A DNA stretch of 64,000 nt from Domibacillus indicus (GTDB lineage: Bacteria; Bacillota; Bacilli; Bacillales; Domibacillaceae), in NCBI RefSeq assembly GCF_000970685.1, contig NZ_LAJB01000002.1, forward strand, positions 248,001 through 312,000, given 5' to 3'. The position numbers were made by a program, and so were the translations under genes. The notes under the pieces were generated by a model. The model was not told where the DNA came from and searched no databases. It saw nothing but the letters and a program-made list of their open reading frames with translations. Below are positions 1 through 8,098 of this stretch, one piece after another (within the stretch, counting starts at the first letter, position 1; each line of letters starts with the position of its first letter).

Positions 1-3
1 TAG

Positions 4-45
4 AAAACACTGCAGCCGGGCTAAAACCGGCTGCAGTGTTTTTTT
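4..45. terminator. Rho-independent terminator, probably bidirectional
   Basis: A perfect 16-bp stem (arms 4-19 and 27-42) with a 7-nt loop is flanked by a T run on the plus side and A-rich sequence on the other. It lies just past the stop of the minus-strand oxidoreductase at 81, so it probably ends that transcript and one entering from the left edge. Confidence 0.9.
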
Positions 46-80
46 ATTCCTTTTAAAAAAGCAGTGCTCTTCCTGCCCTT

Positions 81-1055
81 CTACATTGTAATGACAATTT
101 TCCCCCGGGCGTGCCCTTCCGCAAAATACGTGAATGCCTCCCTCACTTCCTCGAGCCCAAACTGCCTGTCGAGAACCGGCTTTACTTTCCCGGCTTCAAT
201 CAGGTCTTTTATCAAAAGAAGATCGTCCTGATTCGCCCGCTGCAGCAGGCTGCCGACTTTCTTTTTTTTCGTCAGCGAAATCCACGGCCCGAGCATCATC
301 GCCTGCGCCATCTGGGCACCCGACCCGCCGATATGAACGAAGGTTCCGTTCGGGCGCAGGGCACGCTCATACGCCGAAATCGGCTGGTGCCCGTTTACGC
401 CGGCAATTAAATCATACTGCTCCTGCCTTTCGGTAAAATTCTCTTTTTTGTAGTCAATCGCATGATCCGCCCCGATTGATCGCAATGTATCAATATTTCT
501 CGTACTGCACACACCCGTTACCTCGGCCCCGAACGCTCTGGCAATCTGAACGGCAAAAGTGCCCACGCCTCCCGAGGCTCCGTAAATCAATACGCTTTGC
601 CCTTCCTTGATCCCGCCTTTATTCCGCAGGCCCTGCAAGGCGGTCACAGCCGCCATCGGGACCGCGGCCGCTTCTTCAAATGAAAGATTGGAAGGCTTTT
701 TCACCAGGGCCGTCTCCGGAACACAGGCATACTCCGCAAAGCCGCCCCAGCCCGAGCCGGACAGATCCCCAAACACCTCGTCGCCCGGCGCAAACTGTGT
801 TACTTCTTTTCCGACCGCTTCCACCCGGCCGGCGATGTCCCCGCCCGGCACCGGATACTTTGGCCGGCGGAGGCCGAACGCAAAGCGGGCCGCAAACGGC
901 TCTCCTTTTAACAGCACCAGATTGCCGTAATTAACCGAGGCGGCCTCCACCTTCACCAGCACCTGGCTGCCGTCCGGAACCGGCTTTTCCACCTCTTTTA
1001 CCTCCAGAACATCAGGCGGGCCGTACTTCGTATACACGATCGCTTTCATCACCAT
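81..1055 (-). CDS. NAD(P)-dependent MDR oxidoreductase (quinone oxidoreductase-like)
   Basis: This 324-residue protein belongs to the medium-chain dehydrogenase/reductase superfamily. The N-terminal GroES-like fold covers about residues 1-125. The Rossmann NAD(P)-binding motif GASGGVG is at 159-165, followed by the QIARAFGAEVTGVCS strand-turn typical of the quinone oxidoreductase/RTN4IP1 branch. No structural or catalytic zinc cysteine cluster is visible, so a zinc-free NADPH-dependent quinone or enone reductase is expected; the substrate is unknown. An AAGGAGAGGAG site precedes two possible ATG starts six bases apart (1055 or 1049). It stands alone, with a terminator downstream at 4-45. Confidence 0.9.
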   Translation of the reverse strand: MVMKAIVYTKYGPPDVLEVKEVEKPVPDGSQVLVKVEAASVNYGNLVLLKGEPFAARFAFGLRRPKYPVPGGDIAGRVEAVGKEVTQFAPGDEVFGDLSGSGWGGFAEYACVPETALVKKPSNLSFEEAAAVPMAAVTALQGLRNKGGIKEGQSVLIYGASGGVGTFAVQIARAFGAEVTGVCSTRNIDTLRSIGADHAIDYKKENFTERQEQYDLIAGVNGHQPISAYERALRPNGTFVHIGGSGAQMAQAMMLGPWISLTKKKKVGSLLQRANQDDLLLIKDLIEAGKVKPVLDRQFGLEEVREAFTYFAEGHARGKIVITM

Positions 1056-1185
1056 TTCTCCTCTCCTTTTTCATCATGGTGAATTCGTGCCAGAGGTGAA
1101 CATTTCCTATTAAAAGACAATTCCCTTACCAGGCGCTTTTTTCCTGCCAGAAAGCGGCCCCGGAACCGGCTTTAACACTGTTTAT

Positions 1186-1674
1186 TTACATATGGCCGAG
1201 GTATTCCCTCAGCTGCTTAACGGCGGATTGCTGCCACTTGCGGACTGCCGCCGGTGTAATCCCGTACTTTCTCGCAATATCCGGATTCGACAGGCCGCCG
1301 ATCACCGAGAGCCCAAACCATTCCTTCGCCCGTCCTTCAAGTCTCTCCCCGCACATCTGCACAAATGCCGCTGACTCCGGCGACAAATCCATGTCTGCTC
1401 CCTCAAACAAAGCCGTCTCACCCGTCAGCACCGTTCCGTCACTGAACGCGGCGTCTTTCGTTAACGCATTTTTCAGGCGTCCCTGAATATAAGAATACGC
1501 GTACGGCGCAAAATCGCCTTTTGTTTCATCAAACCGTGTGTATGCCTCCCACAGGGCGATCAGCCCCACCTGATGAAAATCGTCTTTGTTTTTGTAAATG
1601 TGCAGCTTGTTCATGATGCGGTGAATCATTGGGTTGTATTGCTGCGCGAGTTGTTCAAATTGCATGTGAAACAT
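1186..1674 (-). CDS. Sigma-70 family RNA polymerase sigma factor (small, SigH/ECF-like)
   Basis: The protein has about 160 residues. A sigma region 2-like segment (FEQLAQQYNPMIHRI, then DDFHQVGLIALWEAYTRFD and YAYSYIQGRLKNAL) is followed by a C-terminal region 4 helix-turn-helix (LSNPDIARKYGITPAAVRKW). This layout fits the compact alternative sigma factors of Bacillaceae; which promoters it reads cannot be told. No anti-sigma gene is adjacent. The start is uncertain: ATG 1674 or 1665 best fits the conserved region, but neither has a good ribosome binding site. The frame stays open to a GTG at 1785, which would add a hydrophobic N-terminus (see findings). Confidence 0.8.
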   Translation of the reverse strand: MFHMQFEQLAQQYNPMIHRIMNKLHIYKNKDDFHQVGLIALWEAYTRFDETKGDFAPYAYSYIQGRLKNALTKDAAFSDGTVLTGETALFEGADMDLSPESAAFVQMCGERLEGRAKEWFGLSVIGGLSNPDIARKYGITPAAVRKWQQSAVKQLREYLGHM

Positions 1675-2010
1675 CCAATCCAGCCAGCGCCAGCCCCAAT
1701 ACTCCTTAAGGGCATGACCATCGTAGCGGATTGCCAAATAAGTGTAAATACCCACAAAAATGGGGATTGTAAAGAAAAAAATCACTCATTTTGAATGAAA
1801 CTTGCATTTCCAAAACATGCCGATTATACTACTTTCCGTCCCAAAGGAAAAATCAGGACATTCCCTTGTTTTATCCACCATTCGACATTTTTTGTAAATT
1901 AAATGTAAAGACAATATTATTTTTTCGAAGAAGAGAAAAGCAGAATTTAGTTTTCTAGGATACTATTTTTATTTTTCATTTTTAAAACCTGCCGGCATTG
2001 CTGGAACACA

Positions 2011-2042
2011 AACAAGGAGCCCCTTTGCGGCGGCTCCTTGTT
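2011..2042 (-). terminator. Terminator downstream of the PLD-helicase gene
   Basis: An 11-bp inverted repeat (AACAAGGAGCC / GGCTCCTTGTT) with a 10-nt loop lies 42 bases past the minus-strand helicase stop. The T tract is weak on both sides. Confidence 0.7.
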
Positions 2043-2083
2043 TTGAATCTTTTCTCTATTAATGAATAACAAGTCTCTTGTTC

Positions 2084-4483
2084 TCACGAAGGTTTATCCT
2101 TCCGCTCAAAATAACTGTGCAGCCTGTACTCGCAAATATCCTGCGTCCATGTAAAGACGTTTTCGTTTCCTGCGGCTTCAAGCTGAATTTGAAAAACGCC
2201 GTTTTCAAAGGTGATAAGCCCTTTGCTGCGGCCGCTCCATTTTGTCATCGGCATTCTGGCAATTAAATCTGCGACTGCTCTCTCATTGTACTGCTCCAGC
2301 TTTTTGCCCTGCTGGTCGGAAAAATCAATTCGTTTCCGGTATTCCTTTGAAGTCAGATACTCGTGAAAGTACGGAGCTGCTTCCACCGGCGTTATCGGAT
2401 CAAGCCAGCGCTCCGCTCCTCTGGCAAGCATGCAGCGGAGCAGGACCATTTTATAGCTTTTGTTCATGCTCGTTTTTTCCACTTCCGCAAACCAGTGCTC
2501 AAATTGCTGAAAGACCGATTTCTCTGAATCTCGCAATTCTCCCATAGCGGCTAAAAAGCCCGGATAAGATTGATAGAATTCCTTCACCATTTTGCTGTCG
2601 GCCGTTCCATGCAGGTGAAGCTCTACATAAGATGGACGCCGGCCCAGTTCTTTTTTTAAATCTTCGTAAGCGGCATGAAGCTGTTCTTTGCGCGGATTGC
2701 GCTTCCGGTTCATTTCCTTTAACAGCTCGACCGCTTTTAAATCAAAGTTCATCACACATCCGGCCGGCACAGCGGGAACCACATCACGCGTTTTCCGGTC
2801 AGGCTCGGTATCGAACACACGCATTTTCACATCCGCATTCCGGTAGTTGCCGATCAGGTCAATCATGACACAATGCGTTTTGCCCGGCGCTGTGCGGAGG
2901 CCGCGTCCGATCTGCTGGGTAAACACGGTCAGTGATTCAGTCGGACGCGCAAACAAAATCGTGTCAACAGATGGAATGTCCACCCCTTCATTAAAAAGGT
3001 CAACGGTGAAAATCACGTCCAAATCTCCTTTGTCCAGCATCGAAACGGCTGCCGGGCGGGATATGGTTTTCGTCCCGGAGTGAAGCGCAATGGTTTGAAG
3101 TCCGTGTTCATTGAAATAACCGCTTAAAAATTCCGCCTGACGGATCGATGAGCAGAAAGCAATCGTTCTCGTCTGCCTGTGCTTACGCCATGCGTTCAAG
3201 ATTTTTTCCGCCATTTCCTCCCGCAGCTGCACCGCCAGCAGTTCTTCTTCATCGTAGCGGCTGCCAAGCCAGGTCAGCGCTGAATAATCGGTTTCATCGT
3301 AAACGCCGTAATAATGAAACGGGGCCAGCCATTGCTTTTGAATGGCTTCCATAAAATGAATCCGGTACGCAACATTTCCGTCACAAATGCCGTATACATC
3401 CTTGTTGTCCATCCGGTCCGGTGTCGCGGTAATGCCAAGAAAAAACTTTGGCGTAAAGTAGTCACGCACCCGCTGGTACGACTGGCTGGCCGCATGGTGA
3501 AATTCATCCACTACAACCAGGTCAAACGCATCCGGCTCAAAGGTATTCAGGTGGTGTTTGGAGCCGATGGTAAACACAGACGCGAAAAGCATATCCGCAT
3601 TTTTTTCCTTTGTCCTGCCATCTAAAATCCCTGCGGTGCGGTCCGGATGCACATGGAGAAAAGATTTTTTCGCCTGTTCCAGAATTTCAATCCGGTGAGC
3701 GACAAACAGCACCCGCTTAAAGTGCCTGGCAAAAAAAGCCGCCAGATACGTTTTGCCGAGACCCGTCGCCATAACCACTAACGCCCGTTCATATTCTTCC
3801 TCCATTGTTTGCTCCAATGCCGAAAGAGCCGCTTCCTGGGCAGGACGCGGCAACAGGGCAGTCGTGTATGGCTCCGCTGCTTCTGCCACAATGGATTCCT
3901 GGTCAGCAGGCTCCGAAAACATGGCATCCACTTCTTCCGTTTCCGTCCATTCTGTGTGGAGCGACTGCTTTTCATGAAAAGCTTCGTAGCGGTCCCGGTA
4001 TTCGCTGACGGTTTCCGAGTTGACCGGAATGGTCCGCTCATTATAAAAAATGGCTTCAAACTCTCCAAGCGCTTCTTCAAAAAGAGCTTCATTTTCAGCC
4101 TCGACATTCCATTCCACCCCGCCGGTCAAAGCCATAGCCGACATATTGGACGACCCGATAATCACATGACCCTTCTCGCCCAGGCGGAACAAATACGCCT
4201 TCGGGTGAAACGAACGGCCGCCGCTTTTGTACAGACGAATTTCCGCTTCCGGCACTTCTTTCGTAAGCATTTGCAGCGCGTCCGGCTGGGTAATATGCAG
4301 ATAGTCGCCGGTCCCAACCCGGATTTCTGCTCCCCGTGCGGCGGCTTTTTGCAGAGCGGGAACGAGCTTTTTGACGCCCGACTTCATCACAAATGACGTT
4401 AAAATATCAATCTCCGTTGCTTCCTCAGCAAGCCGGTTAATTACATCCAGCAGCTGAGAGGTAATGAGCCGCAGCTTAGTCAT
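2084..4483 (-). CDS. PLD-nuclease/SF2 (DEAD/DEAH) helicase fusion protein
   Basis: This 799-residue protein has a phospholipase D/HKD-type nuclease domain at about 1-150 (FHPKAYLF with H93 and K95, then GSSNMS at 110-115). A superfamily 2 helicase core follows: motif I ATGLGKT at 239-245, motif II DEFH at 326-329, motif III TAT at 352-354, and motif VI QQIGRGLR near residue 500. The last 200 or so residues are an unassigned helical tail. Similar fusions are annotated as DEAD/DEAH helicases related to UvrB/type III restriction subunits; they are expected to use ATP to move on or open nucleic acid while the HKD domain cuts. The ATG (GAGGT upstream) lies inside the preceding MazG-like gene, an 8-base overlap that implies translational coupling. 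A role in DNA repair or phage defence is inference. Confidence 0.88.
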   Translation of the reverse strand: MTKLRLITSQLLDVINRLAEEATEIDILTSFVMKSGVKKLVPALQKAAARGAEIRVGTGDYLHITQPDALQMLTKEVPEAEIRLYKSGGRSFHPKAYLFRLGEKGHVIIGSSNMSAMALTGGVEWNVEAENEALFEEALGEFEAIFYNERTIPVNSETVSEYRDRYEAFHEKQSLHTEWTETEEVDAMFSEPADQESIVAEAAEPYTTALLPRPAQEAALSALEQTMEEEYERALVVMATGLGKTYLAAFFARHFKRVLFVAHRIEILEQAKKSFLHVHPDRTAGILDGRTKEKNADMLFASVFTIGSKHHLNTFEPDAFDLVVVDEFHHAASQSYQRVRDYFTPKFFLGITATPDRMDNKDVYGICDGNVAYRIHFMEAIQKQWLAPFHYYGVYDETDYSALTWLGSRYDEEELLAVQLREEMAEKILNAWRKHRQTRTIAFCSSIRQAEFLSGYFNEHGLQTIALHSGTKTISRPAAVSMLDKGDLDVIFTVDLFNEGVDIPSVDTILFARPTESLTVFTQQIGRGLRTAPGKTHCVMIDLIGNYRNADVKMRVFDTEPDRKTRDVVPAVPAGCVMNFDLKAVELLKEMNRKRNPRKEQLHAAYEDLKKELGRRPSYVELHLHGTADSKMVKEFYQSYPGFLAAMGELRDSEKSVFQQFEHWFAEVEKTSMNKSYKMVLLRCMLARGAERWLDPITPVEAAPYFHEYLTSKEYRKRIDFSDQQGKKLEQYNERAVADLIARMPMTKWSGRSKGLITFENGVFQIQLEAAGNENVFTWTQDICEYRLHSYFERKDKPS

Positions 4484-4802
4484 CCGCTACCTCGATCAAG
4501 TAAATGCGGTCCTGAAAGCCGCCCCGTTTTTCCGCTTTCCGGCGCCGCACTTCTTCCAGCTCGTCAGCCGTCGCTCCATGAATGGCCGCCGCCGCGTGGA
4601 TCAACTCCATTAAATCAGCCAGTTCTTCTATTGCCTCCTGGTCATTTCCCGCGCTTTCATACTCGGCCAACTCCTCGTGCATTTTTGCTTTTACTTCCTG
4701 TATGTATTCATTTTCATCCAAAATACGTGACGTGCAGGTTTTGCCCGCTTTCTCAATCACTTCCAAAATGCGGTCGCGGACAAGCTTGTTGTGGACTGGC
4801 AT
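4476..4802 (-). CDS. MazG-like/phosphoribosyl-ATP pyrophosphohydrolase-like protein
   Basis: This 108-residue all-alpha protein has the N-terminal NKLVRDRI signature and a MazG-type helix pair with acidic metal-binding residues (HEELAEYE, then EAIEELADLMELIHA). Proteins of this type hydrolyse the alpha-beta bond of nucleoside triphosphates or related substrates, either as house-cleaning enzymes or as nucleotide-depleting effectors. GGAAG precedes the ATG. It is the first gene of a two-gene unit and overlaps the PLD-helicase by 8 bases, so the two are probably co-translated. The overlap suggests a shared role, but the substrate is unknown. Confidence 0.85.
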   Translation of the reverse strand: MPVHNKLVRDRILEVIEKAGKTCTSRILDENEYIQEVKAKMHEELAEYESAGNDQEAIEELADLMELIHAAAAIHGATADELEEVRRRKAEKRGGFQDRIYLIEVADD

Positions 4803-5011
4803 GGGTGAACACTTCCTTTTTTATTTTTATTATCTTATTTAACTATACTATATTGAAAATACATGGGTTGCTTTTTATGACAATCACATTTCTGTAAACT
4901 TGGTTTTTGAAACCCTTTGTAAACGCCGAGATATAAATAAAATTCAACAGGGTTATTTTAAAAGTGCAGCATTGTAAATCAACTTCAGCTAGCGTCCAAC
5001 GAGCATTTCAA

Positions 5012-5419
5012 CTATTTTCTCTCGTCATAGGCCTTATCAATAAACTGTTTAATTTCTTCTAACCCACTAACCCAATCTAATCGTATAAAAACTTCATGGG
5101 TTTTCTCGTCAATTTGGTTTGGTATCCTTTCATACATCTTTCCTAGTATCCGGTCTACTTCTTTTTGTATTCTAAGACCTTCTTTATCAGCTCTTTCACC
5201 TATATGCAATACCAAAGCTGGAACACCTCTGAGCATCATCAAGGTGGCAAATTTTTTAGTCAGAGTTCCATCATCTTTAACCTTTTTATATCCATAAGTA
5301 AATTCTTTTTCAGCTATAAATCTCTTAACATATTCCTTACTTGATATATAAGTGTCTATTGCAAGCCCTTTAAATTCCATTTTCTCAAATGCTTTGTCGA
5401 TATTTTTGCTTGATGGCAT
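5012..5419 (-). CDS. Hypothetical protein, about 135 aa
   Basis: I do not recognise this protein. It is soluble, charged and alpha/beta in character, with no signal peptide or membrane segment. The C-terminal part (VFIRLDWVSGLEEIKQFIDKAYDER) loosely resembles the end of YjbR/MmcQ or DUF5655-type domains, but the match is too weak to name. ATG 5419 is preferred over the in-frame ATG 5437 because AAGGGG sits six bases before it. It is a single-gene unit in a more AT-rich patch than the genes to its left. Confidence 0.7.
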   Translation of the reverse strand: MPSSKNIDKAFEKMEFKGLAIDTYISSKEYVKRFIAEKEFTYGYKKVKDDGTLTKKFATLMMLRGVPALVLHIGERADKEGLRIQKEVDRILGKMYERIPNQIDEKTHEVFIRLDWVSGLEEIKQFIDKAYDERK

Positions 5420-5745
5420 GATAATCCCCTTTTCCATACTTTTTCGCTACTTCTGCCGCTTGTCTAATTACAGGTATTCCCCCTTGTTATTCCATAAAAT
5501 TTTCCTTTAATTTAATTATATAGTCAGTAAAAGTAAAGGGGAATGATAGTATTTGTCGTATTTTGTCGAAAAAAAATCCTATGAAAATTGATTTTTTTGT
5601 AAGAAAATATAATAGGTTGGTTTATTATAGTAAATATCTCAATATTATCTGTCTTTTGGTTTATTTATTTTTTTGTATAGATTCTTTCCAACTTTAATTA
5701 GTGCTGGGGAAGAATTTTTAATTAAGAAGAAAAAGGAGTGTTTAA
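5420..5745. other. AT-rich intergenic region with two divergent promoters expected
   Basis: This stretch separates two divergently transcribed genes. It is very AT-rich, with several T and A tracts between 5550 and 5680. I see no hairpin with a T tail, no repeat and no credible small gene beyond the ribosome binding sites. Confidence 0.5.
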
Positions 5746-6660
5746 ATGGGGTTAGGTTTTAGAAAAAGCTTCAAAATTGCCCCTGGAGTTCGTTTTAATG
5801 TTTCCCATAAAAGTGTTGGAGTCAGCGCTGGCGTGAAAGGTCTTAGATATTCTGTTAATTCAAGAGGGCAGAGACGGACTACAGCAAGCATTCCAGGCAG
5901 CGGTATTTATTATTCCAGCACTTCAAGCTCAAAAAGAAATTATAAAAGTGCGGCTCATCAACAAAGACAGCAACTCTTAAGACAGCAGAAAGAAATGGTT
6001 AAGCAAGAAGAGCTTCAACAAGCCAAATATGAAGTTGAAATGTATGAAAATCAAATTGATGTTATTCACTCTATCCATAAAGAATGCGATGATTTCTTCG
6101 ACTGGAAGGAAATTAGCCAATCAAGCCATCCTTATGATCATAATGAAATAGGTGAACACGAAAAAGAAGCTCAACAAAAGTTAGAGCAGTTTACTCCGTC
6201 TTTTATGCAGAAAATCCTGAAGTCTGCGGACAAAGAAAAACAAAAATTAGAAGATGACGTTACGGCTGCCCGCGATCAAGATTCTCTGGAGTATAAAGAA
6301 TTGCAGAGAACCATTGAAATTGCCAGGAAAATACTTAGTGAAGACGTTGATACTTATTTCCAAGTTATAGAAGAACTCTCTCCTCTTGATGATTTATTAG
6401 AATTTGGGAGTGGTTTTGAATTCTTTATAGAAGATCCTAAAACGTTGGAAGTAGAGTTTAACGTACTTTCCAAAAACGTAATTCCTACTCACATAAAATC
6501 TTTAACAAAGACTGGAAAACTTTCTGTTAAGGAAATGCCAAAAACAAAATACTTTGATATTACACAAGATTATGTCTGCAGCTGTGCAATAAGGATTGCG
6601 AGAGATATGTTTGCGATCTTGCCTTTTGAGACAGTCGTTGTTCACGCTTTAGATGAATAA
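5746..6660 (+). CDS. DUF4236 domain-containing protein
   Basis: The N-terminal 55 residues match DUF4236: GLGFRKSFKIAPGVRFNVS, then SVGVSAGVKGLRYSVNSRG and PGSGIYYSS. In this family the domain sits at the extreme N-terminus of otherwise variable proteins. Residues 65-110 are Gln/Lys/Glu-rich and probably coiled coil. The rest (to 304) is an acidic, mostly helical domain that I cannot assign. There is no signal peptide. GGAG lies seven bases before the ATG. The function of the family is unknown. The flanking genes point the other way or have their own start signals, so it appears monocistronic. Confidence 0.88.
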   Translation: MGLGFRKSFKIAPGVRFNVSHKSVGVSAGVKGLRYSVNSRGQRRTTASIPGSGIYYSSTSSSKRNYKSAAHQQRQQLLRQQKEMVKQEELQQAKYEVEMYENQIDVIHSIHKECDDFFDWKEISQSSHPYDHNEIGEHEKEAQQKLEQFTPSFMQKILKSADKEKQKLEDDVTAARDQDSLEYKELQRTIEIARKILSEDVDTYFQVIEELSPLDDLLEFGSGFEFFIEDPKTLEVEFNVLSKNVIPTHIKSLTKTGKLSVKEMPKTKYFDITQDYVCSCAIRIARDMFAILPFETVVVHALDE

Positions 6661-6903
6661 ATAAACACATCTACCGGTCATGTAGATACTGTTCCCATTT
6701 TGTCGGTAAAGTTTGAAAAAAACATTCTTCATTCATTAAACTTTGATTCTATTGATTGCTCGGATTCCTTGAGTAATTTTGAACATAACATGAAATTCAA
6801 GAAAACACAGGGGTTTGTCCCAATTAAAAAACTAACAATTTTATAATGACATAATTAACTTACATTATTTTCAGAACCATTAACAAACAAGGAGTGCACA
6901 TAA

Positions 6904-7167
6904 ATGAAACGAATCATTGCAGTTACCCTTTCTTCCGCTTTGTTTTTAGGAATCACAGCCGTATCCCCTGCTTCTACAGACGCGGCAGCTAAATCATATA
7001 AAAATTGCACTGAACTCAATAAGGCATACAAAGGCGGGGTAGCTAAAGATGCCAAAGTAAAAAACAAAGGCGGCAAAACAAAATACAAGCCTGTTGTTTC
7101 TGCCGATCTTTACAAAGCAAATAGCAGTAAAGACCGTGATAAAGACGGGATTGCCTGCGAAAGATAA
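6904..7167 (+). CDS. Secreted Excalibur calcium-binding domain protein (short)
   Basis: This 87-residue precursor has a signal peptide at about 1-28 (MKRIIAVTLSSALFLGITA, cleavage near DAA-AK). The mature part is one Excalibur domain: YKNCTELNKAY at the start and DRDKDGIACE at the end, the EF-hand-like Asp-rich calcium loop flanked by two conserved cysteines. Such domains occur on extracellular proteins of Firmicutes, often with thermonuclease-like domains; here the domain stands alone. AAGGAG is nine bases before the ATG. A second Excalibur protein follows at 7261 on the same strand. Confidence 0.9.
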   Translation: MKRIIAVTLSSALFLGITAVSPASTDAAAKSYKNCTELNKAYKGGVAKDAKVKNKGGKTKYKPVVSADLYKANSSKDRDKDGIACER

Positions 7168-7260
7168 CCTGTAATCAATCCGCCCCTATTCTCTATAGGC
7201 GCGGTATTTTCTTGTGACTGCTTTCTAAGTGTAAAACAATTAAAAAGAAGGAATGAAAAA

Positions 7261-7782
7261 ATGGCAAGCAATAAGAAGAAAAACGGAAACAATAAGAAAC
7301 CAGGCGGCTGCTTTGGCTGCCTTGGCTGTTTAGGCCTTATATTAATCTTCGGGTTATTATTTGGAGCATGCTCTGCAATTTTTAGTGATGAAACGGAAGA
7401 ACAAGATACAGTAGATACTAGGAATGAAGAAATAACACCTGTGGAAGAAAAACAAGAAGAACCTGCTGTGACTGAAGATGAACCCGTTGTAGAAGAAGAA
7501 AAAGAGGATTCCTCTGTAACCGAAGATGAACCCGTTGTAGAAGAAAAGCAGGAGTCCGAACCAGCTGTGGAAGAAGCTCCTGAGTCTGTAGAACCGGCCG
7601 AAGAGGAGCCAGTTGCAGAAGAAGAAACCGTGGTGGAAGAGGAAGAACCAGTAACTGAAAGTGTCTATTATAAAAACTGTTCCGAAGCAAGAGCCGCTGG
7701 TGCCGCTCCTGTGCATAAGGGTGAACCAGGATATGCAAGCCACCTGGACCGCGATGGCGATGGCATTGGCTGTGACAGTTAA
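7261..7782 (+). CDS. Membrane-anchored Excalibur protein with acidic repeat stalk
   Basis: The protein has 173 residues. A basic Lys/Asn-rich N-terminus is followed by a Gly/Cys-rich hydrophobic segment (about 17-42, CFGCLGCLGLILIFGLLFG) that should anchor it in the membrane. A long Glu/Val/Pro repeat stalk (about 46-135) includes two near-identical TEDEPVVEE units whose DNA repeats exactly at 7474-7497 and 7522-7545. The C-terminal 38 residues are a canonical Excalibur domain (YKNCSEARAAG to LDRDGDGIGCD), probably displayed outside the cell on the stalk. AAGAAGGA precedes the ATG and a strong terminator follows. The repeat unit may vary in number between strains. Confidence 0.88.
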   Translation: MASNKKKNGNNKKPGGCFGCLGCLGLILIFGLLFGACSAIFSDETEEQDTVDTRNEEITPVEEKQEEPAVTEDEPVVEEEKEDSSVTEDEPVVEEKQESEPAVEEAPESVEPAEEEPVAEEETVVEEEEPVTESVYYKNCSEARAAGAAPVHKGEPGYASHLDRDGDGIGCDS

Positions 7783-7790
7783 TTTTATTA

Positions 7791-7820
7791 CCCTGCCTTT
7801 TAATAAGGCAGGGTTTTATT
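7791..7820 (+). terminator. Rho-independent terminator of the Excalibur gene
   Basis: CCCTGCC and GGCAGGG arms (7791-7797 and 7807-7813) flank a 9-nt loop and are followed by TTTTATTT, nine bases past the stop codon. Confidence 0.9.
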
Positions 7821-8024
7821 TATTAATCACTCTGCTTTTTGTTGAATACGGAATTACCTAAATAGAACATGCCCACCCTATAATCATTGCAGCTATTTGA
7901 ACTTTAGCCGGGAGAATATCTCCGTGTGAAATAAACCCCTCCTATCCATCCCCTTTCCCTCGGTTATTTTATTTTTCAATAAATGTCCTGTACGCTTTTT
8001 GAACAAGCCGTCTCCATAAAGAAA

Positions 8025-8051
8025 GGGCACAATTCTTTTGGAATTGCGCCC
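8025..8051 (-). terminator. Terminator of the RsgA-like gene
   Basis: GGGCACAATTC pairs with GAATTGCGCCC around a short loop. Read on the minus strand it is followed by TTTCTTT. It lies about 50 bases past the rsgA-like stop at 8099. Between 7821 and 8024 I see nothing else. Confidence 0.75.
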
Positions 8052-8098
8052 GATTGTCGAATATAAACAGGAAACCTTATCATGAGCCGTTACCTGAT

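Noticed and set aside
3809-4396. Long plus-strand open frame (195 codons) opposite the PLD-helicase gene
   Set aside because: It lies entirely antisense to a gene with clear motifs, has no ribosome binding site, and its sequence is rich in Arg/His/Phe as expected from the reverse of a coding frame.
7474-7545. Direct DNA repeats considered as a CRISPR-like or intergenic repeat
   Set aside because: Only two copies, in frame, and encoding the acidic stalk of a membrane protein; no spacers or leader.
7357-7743. Minus-strand open frame rich in Phe opposite the Excalibur stalk
   Set aside because: It is the antisense of GAA-rich Glu codons; there is no start signal and the composition is low complexity.
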